64,000 nucleotides of DNA, taken from contig OX442430.1 in assembly GCA_949361645.1 (NCBI GenBank), forward strand, positions 3,298,451 through 3,362,450, written 5' to 3'. The stretch comes from Spongilla lacustris. Lineage: Eukaryota > Porifera > Demospongiae > Spongillida > Spongillidae. A program made the position numbers and the translations under genes. The notes under the pieces are model-generated. The model worked only from the letters and a program-made list of their open reading frames with translations, did not search any database and was not told the DNA's origin. This document shows positions 61,459 through 64,000 of the stretch, one piece after another; the first letter of the stretch is position 1, and each line of letters begins with the position of its first letter.

Positions 61459-63457
61459 TTGAGATGCATTGGAAGGTACAGGTACGTGTACAGTATACAA
61501 AGGTGTTCCTCTAACCAATGGTAGGCTTGTATGGCCATGTTGGACTGCTTTGGGGAGGAGGGAGAGGTGCCATGTTGGACTGCTTTGGGGAGGAGGGAGA
61601 GGGGCCATGTTGGACTGCTTTGGGGAGGAGGGAGAGGGGCCATGTTGGAATGCTTTGGGGAGGAGGGAGAGGGGCCATGTTGGACTGCTTAGACATGGAG
61701 CAGTCGTAGACATGTCTATTTATCTGATAGGAGCAAGGCTCCATCCAATTATAGCACACTTTGAAATGACTTGTACCTGTAAGCTATGGTGATGTATGCT
61801 GAGGTGGTAGGAGTTAAAGTGGAGTGGGGTGGGGATGAGGCAAGATGTCCACAATGCATTAGGACCACCATCCTAGCTCTGTGCATTTTTTGGGGGGAAT
61901 TGTTCAAGTTTGGCTATCATTTCTGACATTCAGCTGAACTCAGCAGACTCAGATGGGCCTTACTCTAGCAGTGATGATGTCAGTGTGCATCCTCTCACAC
62001 TGCAGCACACCAAGCAACAACACCCCCTCAACGGGTTCGGCCCCATCAAGCAAAGGTATGTCCCCCACCCCCATGCACTCACATACATGTACGCACGCAC
62101 ATACGTGTACGGCACCAATGCATGCATTGCTCTGCTCTTTGCAATGTGTCCTACGGACTATGAATGCTGCTGCCGTTGGCTTATTCAGTTGCAAATTCAA
62201 CTTCCCTTTTTACATAAAGCTGTATGCATGCCTTATGTACACGCATGTACATGAAGGGGACACAGCTGTACAATGCACGTGCTGTTGGGATGGCCTTTCT
62301 GCACCTTTCTCCTCCCCAGACTATTGCCGGGCCACAATGAGAGTAGTGATGATGACGAGCCACTCCCACCAAGGCAGTCCACGTATGTCAGAAAGGGGTG
62401 TGCATACATGTGGGGGAGGGGAGGGGGTAAGGATTGAGGTGTGGTCTGTTTTTATGGCACAAAATACATGTACACATGTACATGTACATGTACACATGTA
62501 CATGTACATGTACACATGTACATGTACATGTACACATGTACATGTACATGTACACACTGTGCATGGGTGTACATGTGTATGAAGGGGAAGGGGGTGGGAC
62601 TTAAGCCCCCCTCCCAAGCTTTAGAAGGCAATTAGGTACAATGTAGTATATACGAAAATTCAGGGTCTGGCTGGATTAGCTATTGTTACAGGCAATGGAC
62701 CTGTACATACTAAACCACACATTCAACCCCTGTTGCCACAAAGATAACATCGCCATGATACAGTACAGCCATTCTTCTAAATTTTGATGTTTGCCCCGCC
62801 CCCCACTGTTAAAATATGTTAGCATGTACACATACAAGTATATGTATACACACACATATGCACACATACAGTGTACATGTACAATGATACACTCAAAAGC
62901 ATGAAAATACATGTACATGTACATGTATGTACAGTGTACATGTACATGTATATCGAACATGTAAACACAAGTGCACCTGTACAAAGCATCCAATTGTCAC
63001 ATGCATGTACATGTAGCTACATGTGGTCCCTGCGTACATTGGTATTGCCATCTTCTGCCAAACAATCCTGTATTTGTGTTGTCTATTACAATATAAAACA
63101 CGCCCATGCTGTTGGCACCATTGTTGGCTGAGTTGTGTGCCTGTGCATGGTTATATGAAGGTGTTATCACTGTGCTACTAAGCCAGTTCTCAGGGACATT
63201 GTGCATGAGTCAGTGGTCTGTGACCATAAATGAACATGCAGCTCCACTAGATGGGGAGAAAAGATGCATGTATTGATATATACATGTACACATATGTACA
63301 GGGTATGACCACACAAACATGTACATCTGCGCAGCTATTCAGTGTACATGTACATACATATATCATGCAAAACTACACATGTGCAATCGATCATTAATCA
63401 CTGCATTCCTTGCAGACCTAACCTGAAGCACTCCAGTATGTCAACTCCTAATGTATG
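59224..63457 (+). CDS. EF-hand protein resembling Rab11-FIP3/4 (5' part, six exons)
   Basis: The start ATG gives MEEQSTSSVLQNNLRTIFDL, then a canonical EF-hand loop CDQDRDGVIAVQDFERIG; the next exon has a second loop KEIDPDGSGTITFDSFCLG. The following exons are low-complexity, rich in Ser, Asp and Pro (SDGPYSSSDDVSV, NESSDDDEPLPPRQ). Two N-terminal EF-hands followed by an acidic Ser/Pro linker is the layout of class II Rab11-FIP proteins, membrane-traffic adaptors binding Rab11/Arf6 through a C-terminal coiled coil (family knowledge). That coiled coil would lie beyond the window. The frame is intact over all six exons. Other EF-hand/coiled-coil proteins are possible. Confidence 0.72.
59843..59909. 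repeat. (TG)n microsatellite
   Basis: Long TG tract with TATG interruptions in the first intron of the EF-hand gene. Confidence 0.95.
60817..60916 (+). CDS. EF-hand gene exon 2
   Basis: Acceptor CTCTACAG, donor GTACAT, phase 1 end. Encodes QIDLLVKEIDPDGSGTITFD and SFCLGVEAFLHSS. The second loop has Ser, not an acidic residue, at position 12, so calcium binding may be weak. Confidence 0.85.
61073..61131 (+). CDS. EF-hand gene exon 3 (GC-AG intron follows)
   Basis: Acceptor CTCCTATAG. Codes EPHPPNKTDIPSPIATSFEE. The donor is GAG|GCAAGT: a GC splice site. Using the GT site 11 bases later would read into a stop in the next exon, so phase supports the GC donor. Confidence 0.75.
61153..61207. repeat. 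(CA)n microsatellite
   Basis: About 25 CA units with two interruptions, in the intron after exon 3. Confidence 0.95.
61425..61455. repeat. Run of 31 G
   Basis: Uninterrupted G tract within an intron of the EF-hand gene. Confidence 0.95.
61533..61690. repeat. 35-bp minisatellite, about 4.4 copies
   Basis: Unit starts CCATGTTGGACTGCTTTGGG and continues GAGGAGGGAGAGGGG. Copies differ by single bases. Open frames on both strands arise only from the repeat length pattern. Confidence 0.92.
61934..62055 (+). CDS. EF-hand gene exon 4
   Basis: Acceptor TGACATTCAG, donor GTATGT, phase 2. Encodes LNSADSDGPYSSSDDVSVHP, LTLQHTKQQHPLNGFGPIKQ. Acidic Ser clusters followed by a Gln/His-rich piece. Confidence 0.8.
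62320..62384 (+). CDS. EF-hand gene exon 5
   Basis: Acceptor TCCTCCCCAG, donor GTATGT, phases 2 and 2. Encodes LLPGHNESSDDDEPLPPRQS. Confidence 0.78.
62469..62556. repeat. 20-bp minisatellite of TACATG type
   Basis: More than four copies of TACACATGTACATGTACATG. Self-complementary, so both strands show the same His-Val frames, which are not genes. Confidence 0.92.
63416..63457 (+). CDS. EF-hand gene exon 6
   Basis: Acceptor CCTTGCAG, donor GTGAGT. Encodes PNLKHSSMSTPNV plus split codons on both sides (phase 2 in, phase 2 out). The gene continues past the window edge. Confidence 0.75.
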
Positions 63458-64000
63458 GTGAGTGTTTTATTTTAATTACTTTTCAGTTTGGTCTGGGAAT
63501 GGCTGCAGGACTGAGGACTTTACGTGGAATACAATATACTGTGTTTGGTACATGTGTACATGTACATGTACATGTTGGTGGCATATGAAAAATTAGACCT
63601 ACATGTACATTTATAATTTTGCAGCTAAATCAAGCATGTTTTTATACATGTACACATGTACAAGTACATGTACATGTGTTATCAGCATCTATTATAGTGA
63701 AGTTGTTCAATACTTCTTACCATTTTTACTCCTTTACCCGCAGTATATTATAACTGTAGAATATGAAAATGTACATATACATGTACATGTACATGGTGTG
63801 TAGTTGTAAAACTCTGAACCACATACATGTACAGTACATACATGTACATGTACATGTATGCACATGTTTACATGAATATCTATGACATGTACATTCCTGG
63901 AACTTTAAAAAATGATTTTCAGTACATTAAGTGATAGGACTGGAAATTGGTGTAGCAACACCTGGTACAACTACATGTACATGTACATGTACACCGTACA

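Noticed and set aside
61533..61690. Possible CRISPR-like array
   Set aside because: Units are contiguous without distinct spacers and the genome is clearly eukaryotic.
61393..61792. Proline/Leu-rich or Gly-rich frames on both strands
   Set aside because: Produced by the 35-bp minisatellite and the G31 run inside an intron of the EF-hand gene.
62321..62635. Overlapping frames on both strands rich in His-Val, Thr-Cys
   Set aside because: They are translations of the self-complementary TACATG minisatellite and carry no other signal.

Overview
The window looks like part of an intron-rich, repeat-laden metazoan genome, most likely a sponge (Porifera). This is an inference, not a proof. It rests on spliceosomal gene structure, an animal-type class IIb histone deacetylase gene, an EF-hand Rab11-FIP-like gene, very frequent TACATGTA-type palindromic motifs, long G/C homopolymers, and a transposon set (short-LTR Ty3/gypsy, BEL/Pao, DIRS-like, MULE/ZSWIM-like and piggyBac-like pieces) of the kind found in early-branching animals. 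No bacterial operons, tRNA, rRNA or CRISPR arrays were seen.

Layout. 1-15.5 kb: a nearly complete Ty3/gypsy element on the minus strand (1142-5884, LTRs plus 4-bp target duplication); a gene-poor AT-rich stretch; a Mutator-like DNA transposon (8325-11533) with inverted termini and an intron-bearing transposase gene carrying SWIM and PHD-like zinc fingers; and a deleted BEL/Pao element (about 12.9-15.46 kb). 15.5-49.3 kb: one plus-strand host gene, an HDAC6-like deacetylase. Ten exons are placed, from the GHH active-site exon at 15556 to the ZnF-UBP exon ending at 49324. Two introns are huge. The 18.3-kb intron holds a palindrome with arms of about 1.1 kb (16675-18961), MITE-like hairpins, a DIRS-like RT remnant, gypsy and integrase/PHD pieces, piggyBac-like pieces and a 245-bp tandem duplication. 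The 12.5-kb intron holds a gypsy element whose central part is inverted and itself interrupted by a second gypsy element (39648-44439). 49.9-55.1 kb: a foldback element hosting a complete minus-strand LTR element (49963-54400) with 5-bp target duplication; its pol order is PR-IN-RT-RH (Gmr1-like) instead of the usual PR-RT-RH-IN. 55.1-59.2 kb: intergenic, with repeats and G/C runs. 59.2-64 kb: the 5' part of a plus-strand EF-hand gene resembling Rab11-FIP3/4, six exons placed, running off the right edge.

How it fits together. Only the HDAC6-like and EF-hand genes look like conserved host genes; both keep reading frame across every junction I placed, including one GC-AG intron. Almost everything else is mobile DNA at different ages, often nested, and mostly carrying stops, frameshifts or changed catalytic residues. 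The most notable items are the Gmr1-like domain order, the kilobase palindrome, the inverted-and-nested gypsy element, and the three scattered copies of a C-terminal domain that looks like the end of a non-LTR polymerase.
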